Shown here piece by piece: positions 1 through 10,812 of a stretch of DNA of 64,000 bases. The notes under the pieces were generated by a model. It was not told the DNA's origin and did not search any database. It worked only from the letters and a program-made list of their open reading frames with translations. Source of the stretch: Glutinoglossum americanum (Eukaryota > Ascomycota > Geoglossomycetes > Geoglossales > Geoglossaceae); NCBI GenBank assembly GCA_020080175.1, contig JAGHQL010000092.1, positions 1 through 64,000 on the forward strand. Direction: 5' to 3'. A program made the position numbers and the translations under genes. Position 1 is the stretch's first letter; each line of letters starts with the position of its first letter.

Positions 1-284
1 GAGCCAGGCGGGGAGGGGGGAGGGGCGGGTCAGCAGGCGGTGGGCGAGGATGGCGGGTTTGGCGTGGTGCGCGGTGCGGGTTATGGATGGGCGGCCTGGG
101 CGGCGCGGGGGGGGGTTAGCTGGGTGGGGTTGGGGGGGGGGGCGGCAGGCACGGTACCTTTGCGTATCTTCGCGGCTAGGTAGCCCGGGAGCTGCGTCAG
201 CGATTCGAGCAGGAGGAGGCCGAGCACCGAGAAGAAATATGCGCGCGCGGTCGTGTATTTGTCTTGGACGATCGGTCGCGTCAT
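1..284 (-). CDS. Partial gene: N-terminus of a small membrane protein, runs off the left edge
   Basis: I do not recognise the family. An ATG at 284-282 opens a reading frame with a hydrophobic stretch (about residues 15-33, FFSVLGLLLLE followed by LPGYLAAK) that looks like a signal anchor or membrane segment. A GTACCG donor at 157-156 and a CCCAG acceptor at 97-96, with a CTAAC branch site between them, give a 62-bp intron. The phases agree (127-nt first exon, phase 1), and the frame then stays open to the window edge with a basic, proline-rich sequence. It is divergent to the DM13 gene, so the 1.1 kb between them probably holds both promoters. The very G-rich plus strand here (runs of G near 110-150) lowers confidence. 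Without the rest of the gene no function can be given. Confidence 0.4.
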
Positions 285-1415
285 GCTGGGGGAGGCTATC
301 CGGTGGGCTAATCCGTATAAATGTATTCTCTCGAACCAAGACTAGATGATCCTCTGTCTGTATGTTTCTCGTCTTTCGCTCGATCGTCTTGAAGAAGCCC
401 GACAGACCTCCCGCGCCGGGGGTTTTATCTTGAACTTCTCCTCGCGCATAGGGGGCTTAGTCTGTTCTTTCCAGCTGGGCCAGCAGGGTGTTCTGGGGTA
501 GCCCATCTGTCGCTATCTGAAATTCAAATGGTGGTGCGCGGTTACCTCCGAAAAACACAAAATAAAATGAAATGCACGGGGTAACTGGAATAGGGTAATA
601 ATAGGGTGGCTCTCCAGGGGCCAGTTGCTGCTCAGCCGAGTTGAGTGGGGCGGCTTACCTTTCGCTACTGGAATCCTTATATTCTTCCAAACCAAGTTAA
701 ACAGAATCCCAGAATCCCCTGCGCGAGGCTTTTCGGGTTCAGCCCCGTCATCACTTAATTTTCCAAAGATCCATTTGTCACGGGCGCCTCAGCCGTCCCT
801 TCGGCTTGGTTACGTTGGATGTAGATCGGGTAGCGAATTGCGGCTGGGGCATTTGGAATTCCACGCGGTAATCTGGACACAGGCTGAGGCGCCAAGTCGC
901 CAATCTCGCGCGAATTTGGAATTCCCCCAGACCCGTTTTCCCTCGAGTCGCTTGGCCCCACAAGCGACCAGCAGACATTTGTCACGCTCTGATTACACGC
1001 GTAAGTGACAAATAAGCCGTCGTGCAGGTCAGAGCTGCCGGACTTGGGATGGGCTGAGGACCCTCGTCGCAGGGCTGGGCGGGCAGCCGCGCGGGCATTT
1101 GGAATCTTCCTCTTTTGGCATTGTTTTTGGAATGGCCGTTTGGGGATCTGTGCGCGGTAAGAAGCGTTATGACGTTAGATAGATGGATGGAATACGGGCG
1201 GAAGGGGGAGGAGGAGCATAAATACGGAGGTATCGCCTTGAGGAGGAGGACACGAAAAGCCATTAAGCACAGCAGCCGTCGCAGCGATAACTACCTACGC
1301 TCTACACTTCTTCACACTAGATACTCGATCCCTTGTATCCATTTTCTCTTCCCAAGGGTTAAGCACATTACTTTCTCTGCACCACCTCCAATCGAAAAAA
1401 AAAAAAACATCAACC
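285..1415. promoter_or_regulatory. Divergent intergenic region with short direct repeats and a TATA box
   Basis: No convincing gene. The block CATTTGTCACG occurs twice (772-782, 976-986), and TTTGGAAT occurs three times in similar contexts (851-859, 915-922, 1098-1105) with a fourth TTTTTGGAATGG near 1124. These repeats lie 280-650 bp upstream of the DM13 start and could be transcription-factor sites. A TATA-like CATAAATA is at 1217-1224, and the leader before 1416 is rich in C, T and A as is usual for well expressed fungal genes. Roles are inferred. Confidence 0.4.
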
Positions 1416-1988
1416 ATGCTCTTCAACGCCTCCCTCTTCCTCACCACAACCCTCGCCCTCTTCTCATCCCTCACCGCCGCCCAAACCCCCACAAACTCCT
1501 CCTCCTCCTCCGACGCAACCACAAAACCCAACTGGTCCGGCTCCCTCTCAACCCTCTCCGGCGGCCTCTCGGGCACCGTAAAAGTCACATCCCCCACGAC
1601 CCTCCTGATCCAAAACTTCAAGCTCGGCGACGCCAGCGCGCCCGCGCTCTACTGGTGGGGCTCCGCGACGCCCGCGCTCAAGTCCGGCTTCCGCATCTCG
1701 AACGCGCAGGTCAAGACTCCGTCCGGCGGCGCGGATCTGGTGGTGCAGCTGGATGCCGGGAAGACCGTCGCGGATTTTAGCACCGTGGGGTTGTGGTGCG
1801 AGAGGTTTGGCGTCGATTTTGGGCAGGCCGTTTTGAGTGCGGATGGGAGTGCGGGCGCGCCGGCTGCCACGGGGGCTGCCACGGGGAGTGGTGCGCCGAA
1901 GGCCGGGGCGGGGACCGCGGTGTCGGTTCCTGTTCGTGTGGGGTTCTGGGCTGGGGTTATGGCGGCGGGTTGGGTCATTTTCGCATAG
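1416..1988 (+). CDS. Secreted, probably GPI-anchored DM13-domain protein
   Basis: Single-exon gene, 190 aa. Residues 1-22 form a signal peptide ending in LTAAQ. A Ser/Thr-rich linker follows, then a DM13-type domain (about residues 45-140) with the family hallmarks: GTVKV near the start, a FKLGDASAPALYWWGS core with its Trp pair, and a late VGLWCERFGVDFG containing the conserved Cys. The tail is Ala/Gly/Ser-rich and ends in a hydrophobic stretch (about 172-190), which fits a GPI-attachment signal. DM13 domains are thought to be extracellular redox or electron-transfer modules; the fungal role is not known to me. The ATG at 1416 follows an A-rich CAACC context and a TATA-like box about 190 bp upstream. 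Expected location: cell surface or wall. Confidence 0.85.
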   Translation: MLFNASLFLTTTLALFSSLTAAQTPTNSSSSSDATTKPNWSGSLSTLSGGLSGTVKVTSPTTLLIQNFKLGDASAPALYWWGSATPALKSGFRISNAQVKTPSGGADLVVQLDAGKTVADFSTVGLWCERFGVDFGQAVLSADGSAGAPAATGAATGSGAPKAGAGTAVSVPVRVGFWAGVMAAGWVIFA

Positions 1989-2540
1989 ATTGAGTGGCTT
2001 TGATAGGTGGTAGGGAGGAGTTTTCGTGGTCTGTCCTTGGGGCGCTGAAATAGAGGGACGTGAGAGGGGGTGTCTGCTCGAGGCGAGGGGAAAGGGTTGA
2101 GTTTTTCGGTGGCTATCGTTTCGCAGTTAATGTTCGTGCCTCTTTTGGTGCTCGTAGCTAGACTTGAGGCTTATGGTTGGGCGACACGGTGAGATGTGAT
2201 GATTAAATAGGGTAGTTAGTTGGCAATTCCTACTATGGTTCACAGGCAGTCACCCCTCGTCGCGAAGCTGAGATAACCGGTTAAACTATCGGAAGAATTT
2301 GCAGATTCCTAGAGTGTTGCAAAGGGAGGCGAAGGAACGTTTTTTTGATTTAGTAAGGCAAATGGGTCTAGCCAATCTGGTTCTGGCGACTTGAGCTGGG
2401 CTTGAGCGGGCTGATGTTTATATGATCGGCGGGGAGAAACGATCACTGTGTAAATCTTGGAACGCGGGGCGAGGATGCGCCCACTACAATCGAGCTAACG
2501 TCCTGCCTCATATCAGAGCTCAACTTTCAACACCCCGGAA
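1989..2540. other. Intergenic region
   Basis: Between the DM13 and F-box genes. It holds the 3' end of the former and the promoter of the latter. Nothing distinctive beyond a T-run near 2340 and TATA-like TTTATATG near 2415. Confidence 0.5.
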
Positions 2541-4166
2541 ATGGCCGAGAGAATAAAACCGCATGCGATCGAAACATGCCCAGCCAATCGAGATGACCCA
2601 CTCAGCGTGCTGGACGACCTGTGCATTAGCCAGATCATCGCGTTCTTATCGGCTCCCGATATCGTTCGTTGCAGTGCCGTCTCTCGGCTCTGGAAGGCCA
2701 CCATCCAGCATAACCTCCGACGAACTTTGCTTCACGGACATTTCCCGTATGCGTACGATGTAGGCTATTTTGGGGGAGGCGAGGGCAAGGGCGGTATCAG
2801 CCCAGAGGATACGTTGCTGGAGTTTAAGCGCCAGGGTTCAGTCTAACTACCCTCCCCATATATCTGGCATATGGTTGCTAACTAATACATGCTACGACTC
2901 AGCTTACCAACATCATGCCTACCGATGCGGCAGGGCCACCTGGGTAGAACAGCTCACGCATGAGGCGGCAGTACCCCTCTACAGCGCCAAGGGCGGTTAT
3001 GTTGCATGGGCTCCCCGCGATTACGGTGTGGTCTTCTGGCGAAGGTTGACGGGCGGCGGAGATTACGGAAAGGGGATCGGACCTGCACAGAGGATCGAGT
3101 TGCAGAACCTAGTGGATGGTGACGAGGTGAAGAGTCTTCTCGTAAATGCGAATGGGATGCTGTTCCTTAGGGTGGACAGGGAGAAGCGGCAGATTTGGTA
3201 AGTTAGGACGAGCGTTAACGCATCGTACCATCTTAGTAACGTCCCGCATGTCAGGCGCTTATGCTACTAGCAGTCACTAACGGCCCTCTTTCCAGTAACC
3301 TGGTATTCTCTCTCCAAGACGGCCGGACCATCTGGTCTAGAACCACTGCATTTCCATCGGGCGCCGTCTTGGAATTCGTCCCCCGGTTGATCGGCGGAAA
3401 CCGCATCTACCTGGCCAGCACGGACGTTCACGGCGAGGCATACCTTTCAGCCCTCGACCTTCACTCCGGAGCCCCCCTCTACACTACCCGCCTCGCCAAC
3501 GACCCACCAGTTCACCACATAGGTCAGCTCGAGCTCCTCAATTTCAGCGACGGTAGCGAGTACATCGTTAACACCATATCGACTGCGGCACTGTTTCTCA
3601 TAGGTTCTCCCAAGGGTAGGCCTGGGATCGCCATCATCGACGGAGCAACAGGCATTGTTACCCAATGGCGCCCCCACGATGGTATCGGGGGGCATTCCGC
3701 AATGGCCAAACCGAACACCACGCCCAACACGTTCGCGCTCTGGAACTACAATTCAAGCCCCACCCCACAGGTTCAGATTTTCGTGCAACAGCCCGACGGC
3801 TTATTCGCCAGATCCCAGGTCACCAACTTCAAGTATCCGTGCGTCAGCTGGATGCTCCACCCATTCACGCACATGGGGGTCGTGATCTCTACGAACGGGA
3901 CCGTCTGCGCTGCGGCCAACCCACGAGGCTGCCGGGCGGCTCCTCGGCCTCCCGAAACGCGAGGGTCGGAGGTGGCCTGGTGCGATATGAGATCGGTCAG
4001 GAGGGTCGTCCTGGCGAACCAGCTATTTAGGAAATCGCAGACATTTAGGCCGCCCTCGGAGCTGGAGGTGGTTATACAGGTATTGGACGAGGGTAAATTC
4101 CTCTTTTGCGATTACTATTCTGGTGTGGTCGGCCTTAGCGTCATTAGCTTTGCGCCGGATTGGTAG
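2541..4166 (+). CDS. F-box protein with a probable beta-propeller C-terminus
   Basis: Three exons: 2541-2835, 2903-3197, 3296-4166 (486 aa). Both introns have clean signals (GTTCAG...CTAAC...ACTCAG; GTAAGT...TTCCAG), and phases agree (1, then 2). The N-terminus (about residues 18-60) is an F-box: LSVLDDLCISQIIAFLSAPD followed by VSRLWK. The rest (about 95-486) has repeated beta-strand-like blocks such as NLVFSLQDGRTIW and SALDLHSGAPLYTTRL, typical of the quinoprotein/WD-like propeller found behind many fungal F-boxes. By family knowledge such proteins serve as substrate adaptors of SCF ubiquitin ligases, with the propeller binding the target. Target unknown. The model is complete with ATG and stop. 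Confidence 0.8.
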
Positions 4167-4635
4167 GGTATGGTACGTTGGGTTGTTTAAAGAGTTGTAT
4201 GGGGTAAGCGATAGCCACATTATGACTAACTGTTGCCCGCACAAGGCCGGAGGAGAACCTGTGTTCAAATACATAGCTTGTACGCTGCCTACCTACTTGG
4301 ATTCTCATTCTTACGCTAAATACAACTATACTTGGCGTAGAGTTCTTCACACCAGTTTGGCTTTGGGTTTAAGCAGAGGGTTCGGGTCTTGGACCTTGTG
4401 CTGTGCGGATGGATTAGGAGGGCGCTCACAAAGGAAGAAACAGCAAGCGAGGGAACAAAAAAAACATGGTTTACTATTTATTATAACTCTCCGCACTTAG
4501 AGCAATGCTCCTCGCTCGAGGCTCCCAAAGACTCCTTTACACCGCTTCAAACGAACCCGCTTTCAATTCCCTAAATCGCTCATATCCGTTCTACCCCTAA
4601 AACCCAAGACCACCCCTAGACGCCCGTCCACGCGA
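4167..4635. other. Intergenic region between convergent genes
   Basis: Shared 3' flank of the F-box gene (plus) and the small Cys-rich gene (minus). I see no gene in it. Confidence 0.5.
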
Positions 4636-4821
4636 CTACGGCTCACTGAATTCACTGCACCAAAAATCATGGCACTCGGAGCCCGGGGAGGCGGGGAGGG
4701 CCCGCCATCTGACCCAGGGGCACCTTTGAGCCGGCTGGTCGCTCCGGTGGAACAAGCAGAATAGCGTGCCGCAGAAGTGGCGGTGGCCGCAGCTGTATTC
4801 GGTGAAGATCATGACGCACAT
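4636..4821 (-). CDS. Small Cys/His-rich protein, paralogue of the one at 17976-18182
   Basis: 61 aa, intronless. No named family. It shares a spaced pattern with the protein at 17976-18182: MCV at the start, SCxH near residue 10-13, a Cys at about 22, QPAxRC in the middle, ECHxFWCxE near the end. The conserved Cys and His residues suggest metal binding or disulfides. It has no signal peptide, so an intracellular zinc-binding role is more likely than a secreted effector. A TATA-like TAAATAAG lies at 4902-4895, about 75 bp before the ATG. Short MCV...SCGH proteins recur in filamentous fungi as orphans; that is recollection, not a search. Two copies in one window with the same cysteine spacing support a real gene. 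Confidence 0.65.
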   Translation of the reverse strand: MCVMIFTEYSCGHRHFCGTLFCLFHRSDQPAQRCPWVRWRALPASPGSECHDFWCSEFSEP

Positions 4822-5851
4822 GCTGGGTTTAGCGTAGGCGGTTAGGTTGGGCTGGTGGATGGTAGGGGTTGGGGCCCGAGGGGTGGGAGGGGATCTTATT
4901 TAGGCGGCAAGTGGGCCCCCGAGCGGACGGGTTACGGGCCTTGGGTAGATGGAGTAGGGTGGTTTGGTCGGATTGCGTTGACCGGGGGGTGGGAATAAAG
5001 AAAGAAATCGGTGTTGATCGCCTTCCTTGGTCTACGCCGGCACCGCGTACTTCCCGGCAAATTCCAGTCCGGGTAATTTGTTACTTGCTTGCGCTGCTAT
5101 GGGTGGACTCGCTATACCTTAGACGCTCCGGGAGTTGCTGCTGTGCTCGTAGCGAGGGCTTATGCGCATGCTTACCCCGCCCGCCTTCTGCTAGTAGGCT
5201 CAATGAGAGCTGCTTTACTGGCGATACCTGTCCTATTAAAGGCCATATATAGCCTCCTCAGCTCCCCTCTGTTGGAAACGGCAGCAGCGCCAGCCCCCAG
5301 AAAATCCTCCTCTAGCCAACGAAAGAAGATCAGGTGGGGGGCGACAAGACAGAGGGTAAGGTAAGGTAGCCGGGTTTCTGTCATGGCCGGAGAGCACGAT
5401 CTAGGTGCTCGCACGTGTTATTCACCCCACACATGTTCGGAGATATCTGCAAGGCTTGGCTGCGTAATGTCCATATCCAGCGGGTGACAGCGGATCGGCT
5501 AAAGGCCTTCCACAGGGTTTATATAATTTGTTTTTCCTTCAGAGATGAGGGATTTTTTGCACACCCTAGCTTCGAGCCCGCCCAGCCTTAAATACCGCTA
5601 GGCAGCAGAGGCGTGACACATTTCGGGGGCTTCAATTGGCGTAGTGAAAATCTTGAGTGGATGCCCGAATTCATGACCCGTGTAAGGCTGGGAATGCATC
5701 TCGGTGGAAAGCACTCAAGGGTTCTTAAAAGTAGCTGATCCCAACGTGGTAACACCAGACAGGTGGACTCGTAAGACCATAACTGCATGACTACAAAACC
5801 AAGGCCACCAGACCCCTAGGGCGATAACGAACGTTCAAGGGATCTCGCGAG
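4822..5851. other. Intergenic region
   Basis: Promoter side of the small Cys-rich gene and upstream region of the TPR gene. A TATATAA-type box sits near 5519-5526. I see no convincing coding sequence. Confidence 0.45.
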
Positions 5852-8800
5852 ATGTTCAAGCTAACTAGTCACCCCAATGACTTGCAAAAGGTCATTTTCC
5901 GGGGCGAATGCGCCCTTGCCGCCATCCCTCACGACCATCCGGATAGGGCAGCTACTTTGGGCGGCCTATCTGCCATCAGTGCACTGATGTATGAGCAAAC
6001 TAGGGACATCAGTGACTTGCAAAAGGCCATTAGCAGAGGTGAAGAAGCTGTAGCCGCCGCCTCTCACGACCATCCAGATAGAGCAGTCATTTTGAGCAAC
6101 GTGGCTGTGCTACTCCGCTGTATGTACCAGCGAAGTGGCAATTTCAATGACTTACAGCATGCTATTGGTAGAGGAGAAGAAGCTGTAGCTGCTACTCCAC
6201 ACGGCCATCCGGAACTGGCAGATCTGTTGGACCACCTGGCTGATACCGGAGTAATGAAGTTTAAGCAAACTGAGGACCTCAATGACTTGCACAAGGCCAT
6301 CGGCAGAAGTGAAGAATCTCTGGCCAGTACCCCCACCGACCACCCGGACAGGGCAATTCGTCTGAGCATCTTAGCCGCTTTCATTCTAATGAGTTTTAAG
6401 CGAACTGGGGACCTCGATGACTTGCAAAAGGCACTCAGCAAAAGTGCAGAAGCTGTGGCCGTGACCCCGCACGATCACCCGAATAGGGCCGGTATATTGA
6501 GTTGCCTGGCCACCGCCGCAGTAGAGAAATTCAAACAAACTGGCGACACTGGCGACTTACAGACGGCTATTAGCAGATGTGGTGAAGCCGTGGCCATAAT
6601 CCAAAACAATCACCCGTTCAGATCAGCCATGCTAAGCAATCTGTCCAACTGTCTCAGCTATCAGTTTGAGCGGGCTGGAGACCTCAGCGACTTGCAAAAG
6701 GCCATTGACGTGGCCAACGAGGTGGTAGCTACGATGCCTGATGGCCATCCTGATAGAGAATATCAATTGAATAACTTGGATGTTCTCCTTAGCCATAAAC
6801 TTGACAATTTACAGAAAGCCGTCCCTGGATCCAAAGAGGCGGAGACTGCCGCTCCCGAAGGCAACCGCGATCGGGAATTGGAAGGTACGTTGGCAGGACC
6901 TTCAGTTCCCCCGCTGATAGCACCAAGCGATCTCCTTCCCCTGGAACCACTATCTCGACGCCCTTCTTTGGTAGATTCGAGGCGCGAGGCTGAGAGGCAA
7001 TCCATAGTAGACCTAGATAACGAGCCTAACATCTTGTGTGCTACATATCAGGTCTCTTGGGAAGTCAAAAGCTTCATGGCGGATGAATTCCCTCCCGGAC
7101 AGCTATTGGGTCCTGTTGTCACGCTTACTGGATCAATAAAGGACGCCCAAGCAGCCACGTGTATGGACTACATGAAATGGAGGTGGCCAGAAACAGGGCC
7201 TATATTGTTGCATGCAATAGAGAGAGCAATTGTCTCCAATGACTTCACCCACCGTAAGTATTAACTGTTCTATCTTGCCCTCATATATCAAGTAGTGGAG
7301 CGATAGGGCCACTAAACTGGAGAAGAAGCTACTAGCGCCGATCTGGTCATCGAGGTTTTGGAAAATGGTGATAAGGGCGGCTTGGCGAATGAGAGCACGA
7401 TACTCAAAGCCCGAGGGTCTCGTTTAGCTGTGGCCGAGGTTGCCGAAGGACTGGCATGGCTTTCTGCTGCTTTCAGAAAGTCACCTTATGAGAAGCTTAC
7501 TAGATCGGAGGCCGTTAAGAGGTCCTGGCGAGAAGAGGACGGGGTATCGCTGTCCTTTGACATTTGCCTATCTGAACTTTCCCTACTAGGTCGTGAAGAA
7601 TCCCCGTGTTGGCTCCCATTATTCACCCATAGCGTTATTGTGGCCGGATTTCCTCCAAGACCCCGTAACTACGGGATCGGGCTGGACATCCCCTTCGAGG
7701 TGATGGCTTTCCTTTCTGGTGTCGAAAGTCTCGTAAGTCATGAGGGAGGTCTTATCCTGAAAGGGCTCTCATCGATTGTCTTCCCCAAGCAGCGACTGCC
7801 AGATGGATCAATTCAGTGGCATCTCAACGTTGAAGAGTGCAATGACCACCAGATATCAGCATGGACGGTCGAGGATAATTGCCCAGACTGGCTCAAAGTT
7901 AACGATCCGAAAGAGCTGGAAGCATCGAGACATTTTCTCGGCTGGTGCAAAAACTCGAAAGTTACTCTTGGCACGCGGGAAGCCGATTATGGGTCAATCG
8001 GGTTCACGGCGGCCCTCGAGAAGATGCGCACATTTTCTTGGACAACGCTAACCCTAGGGCTAGGCGGTCAGAAGGGTGTTGGACCAGGGGCTTCCTTCGG
8101 CTTTGCTATTGCGAAGACTAGAATCCCCCGTAGAGCAGATCGCGCGCAGAATATTGATCGCATGCTGCTGATTGCGAGGGAAGAACCACTTATAGTCTAC
8201 GATTCCTCCGCTCAGCGAGCTTGGCTTGTACCCGCCATCAGTGCCTTGCTCCACATGGTCCATATATGGGCTCGGCGGAATGAGAAATTTCTTCCCAGAG
8301 GGCTGCCCCCATTTGCCGACGCATCGCCAGATGGCGGAGAGGCCGCGTTGAGCCTCATCAACAGAGAAAGTAAATTCGAGCTGGGGTCAGAAGATGATGC
8401 TCCACTCACCCTAAAAGGACTGGTGAAGGACTTCTGGCTCAGTTTGAACGAATCAAGATCCCCAAGGCCTAAGCGTTCAGGGAAGGTAATTTACGGGTAT
8501 GAACTAATGGATATTGTACGGGGGTCAGACCTAAGACTGAAAGAGCATACCATCAAGAATACAGCCGGCGACTGGCCTTATCTTACAGGTGATGATAGGG
8601 TTGTCCTCTTCTGCGATGGGCTTGGAGAAGCCATCACCCCCGATGCTAGCACATCCACCGTTTGCAGCGAATGGAGAAGCGTTCCTAGAAGGCAGGACTA
8701 TCTCGCAGCGACTGGGCTATGTCTCCAGTACCTAGCTGAGGGCTGTAAGGGAGGGAAAAACTGCGAACGGCTAATGGCGGCCCTCCAATGGCACCAGCCG

Positions 8801-9115
8801 GAATCCCATCGCCTGTTTGAAGATTGCGACTCGCATGGCCCTGTCGAGTGCCAACGGCTGCAAGAGCTTATTCACCGCCCAGGTGTACTTCGCAAGGTCG
8901 TCCCTCCAAAAGACTTCTATCATACCGGAGCCGCAATTTTTGGAATAGCCGGAAAAATCATAAGGCCTCCTCCGGTGGTCAGTTTAACAGCACCCTCGGG
9001 TCCTAGAATACAAGAACGAGTGGAAAGTGTCCACTCATCGCCGGTCAGTCCCTTGAGTAGCATTAGTTCTGGGCGTTGTGCCGAAGACCGTCGATTGTCC
9101 ATCCTGAACCCATAG
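5852..9115 (+). CDS. TPR-repeat protein with a large conserved fungal C-terminal region
   Basis: Two exons, 5852-7253 and 7323-9115 (GTAAGT donor, GGAG acceptor, phase 1; nearby AGs would change one or two residues), giving 1064 aa. Residues 1-350 hold about seven 48-50-aa repeats of the fungal TPR type: DLQKAI, then EAVA, then DHPDRA and a short helix. The C-terminal half carries a region I know from many fungal multidomain proteins of unknown function, marked here by VAEVAEGLAWLSAAF, VIVAGFPPRP, GLDIPFEVMAFL, RHFLGWC and RAWLVPAISALLHMV. The repeats probably bind a partner. In other fungal proteins this C-terminal region sits behind receptor or repeat modules, so a sensor role is plausible but unproven. 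The ATG at 5852 enters in the middle of a repeat, so an upstream exon may be missing. Confidence 0.7.
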
Positions 9116-9886
9116 GTCTGGTTTCCTGCAAACACCGTTGAATCAAGCCTCCCCACAAGCTAGCCATTGGGCACATTTGTAGGTGACTAGTACAGGACTT
9201 TCATCACCCCTCAGGAGCATGCTGACGTGGAGGTAGGGTCGCATTATGAGAGTAGGACAGATCAACGGTACTGTTTAATGAGCAACACGACACATTGGTG
9301 TAAAAATGGCCGGTTAGCTAGAAGGAAGCAAGGACAAACCAGAAAGATAATAACCATAATGGTAATGCGTGACGCCATAGACCCAGTGTCATCGCCAGCC
9401 TTAGGTGTTCGGTGAGTACAATGGCACACGCGGTGCGTCACAAACCCTAGCACTCGCAATCTAGGCTTACACCCTCAGCAACTACTCTCGTACACCATTA
9501 TCGAGTGGCCACCCACGTATTAGATAAGCTAGTAAAATAAGGCCTTGGGTAAACATCCAGTAGCGCTTATAGGAATTCTAGTACATATATCTGCATTTCG
9601 TACAACTTTCTTAAGATTAGAAAGCAAGCTTCCCGCATGCTCATGCTAGCTATCGTAAAATAGACGAAGACGACAGGATTTCAAATGGGGGGTCCCCAAA
9701 AGAGAAATTAGTCACCCTAGTTACGAAAAACTTGAATAAGGTGACTAAAATTACAAGCGGATCGATTGTGCGATCCACCCTATCGAGATAGACAGACTCC
9801 CCGTTTCCTTCCTTAAAAACACCATCTCTCCTGGCTCGCTTCCCACCCTGAAAACTGGCGACCCTAGACCCATTGATTCGCGTTGG
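9116..9886. other. Intergenic region
   Basis: 3' flanks of the TPR gene (plus) and the MARVEL gene (minus). Fairly AT-rich after 9480. No gene seen. Confidence 0.5.
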
Positions 9887-10708
9887 CTATATGACCTGGT
9901 CCGGCCCCGGGTCTTTAGATCTAAACAGCCCTCCCTCACTCCAGTATGGCCGCACAAAGAGCGCCAACGTCCCAGCCCAAGCAACCCTAGTAACAAGCAC
10001 TCCGCATCAGTCCCCTCCGGCTGTACACGGACCACAGTGGTGGCCCAACTCCAGGTGTTGAGCAAGAGCAAAAACTTACCACGAAAACGCAGCGAACACC
10101 GTGGCTGCGATCATGCACTGGCAGACACTTGTGGCACATCCGCCCTGGGCATCTAAGATTGCGGCCATAGCCACGAAGGCGGCGAACCAGAAGTGCATCG
10201 TTACGACTTCGACTGCCTAAGCGATGTCAGTGCTTGCGAATAGCTCCCATGGGGGTGGGAGAAACGTACGATTACCGAATAGGGATGGTAGAATCGCGCA
10301 TCGGAGCGGATCGCGATGAAAATGAGATATATGAGAACGACGAGGGTCCAGACAGACTATCACAAGTCCCGCGGCTTAGCCATGCCTACAGCTTGGGCTC
10401 ACGATTTTTGGTGTCTCCATTCAGGCACTATAGGGGAGCGCAGAGTAAGTAAATAGCGGTTACCGTGAAGAGAAGGAACGACACCGGGGATGGAGGCACC
10501 GTCCCTGAATCATACTGGCTGACCACTGCGGGATAGCGCGACCATTAGCTACCGCTAGCGAACGCAATAGGGCGGGGGTATTGCGCTAGGAGAAAGCGGG
10601 CTTGGGAACCACCCAGCCGCGCGACTTACCAAACGCAGCCAACGCCAGTATAATCAGCGCAAACAACGACTGAACAGCACGCAGAATAAGGAGGATAGTA
10701 ACTTCCAT
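9887..10708 (-). CDS. MARVEL-domain (four-TM) membrane protein, five short exons
   Basis: Exons on the minus strand: 10708-10630, 10525-10464, 10356-10276, 10216-10080, 9986-9887. All phases agree (1, 0, 0, 2), giving 152 aa and a TAG stop. Four hydrophobic segments are present: LRAVQSLFALIILALAAF, SFLLFT + SVWTLVVLIYLIF across an intron, TMHFWFAAFVAMAAIL, and VFAAFSWVAWAGTLALFV. The SVW...Y and TMxFWFA blocks and the Cys pair before TM4 (GGCATSVC) match the fungal MARVEL family, whose members act at the plasma membrane (Nce102-like eisosome/secretion proteins are relatives). Introns have GTAAGT, GTAACC, GTAATC, GTAAGT donors. Every exon is under 140 bp, so simple ORF scanning misses the gene. 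The function in this organism is inferred from the family only. Confidence 0.75.
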
Positions 10709-10804
10709 GATTGCAGCAGGCCTCGTACGCGATGGGAGAAAGCAGCGGAGCGAGCGCCGGGGGACGATTCACGGTTATGGAGATGTCGCCGTCGCGCATC
10801 ACCA

Positions 10805-10812
10805 TGACGTCA
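10805..10812. promoter_or_regulatory. Perfect CRE/ATF palindrome TGACGTCA
   Basis: TGACGTCA lies 97-104 bp upstream of the MARVEL start codon. This is the consensus for CREB/ATF-type bZIP factors, which in fungi act in stress and development. The position fits a promoter element; binding is inferred. Confidence 0.4.

Noticed and set aside
625-1008. 127-aa plus-strand open frame in the DM13 promoter region
   Set aside because: No domain, odd composition, and it overlaps the repeated promoter blocks.
9751-10071. 106-aa minus-strand open frame
   Set aside because: It overlaps the last intron and last exon of the MARVEL gene in a different frame; the spliced model explains the region better.
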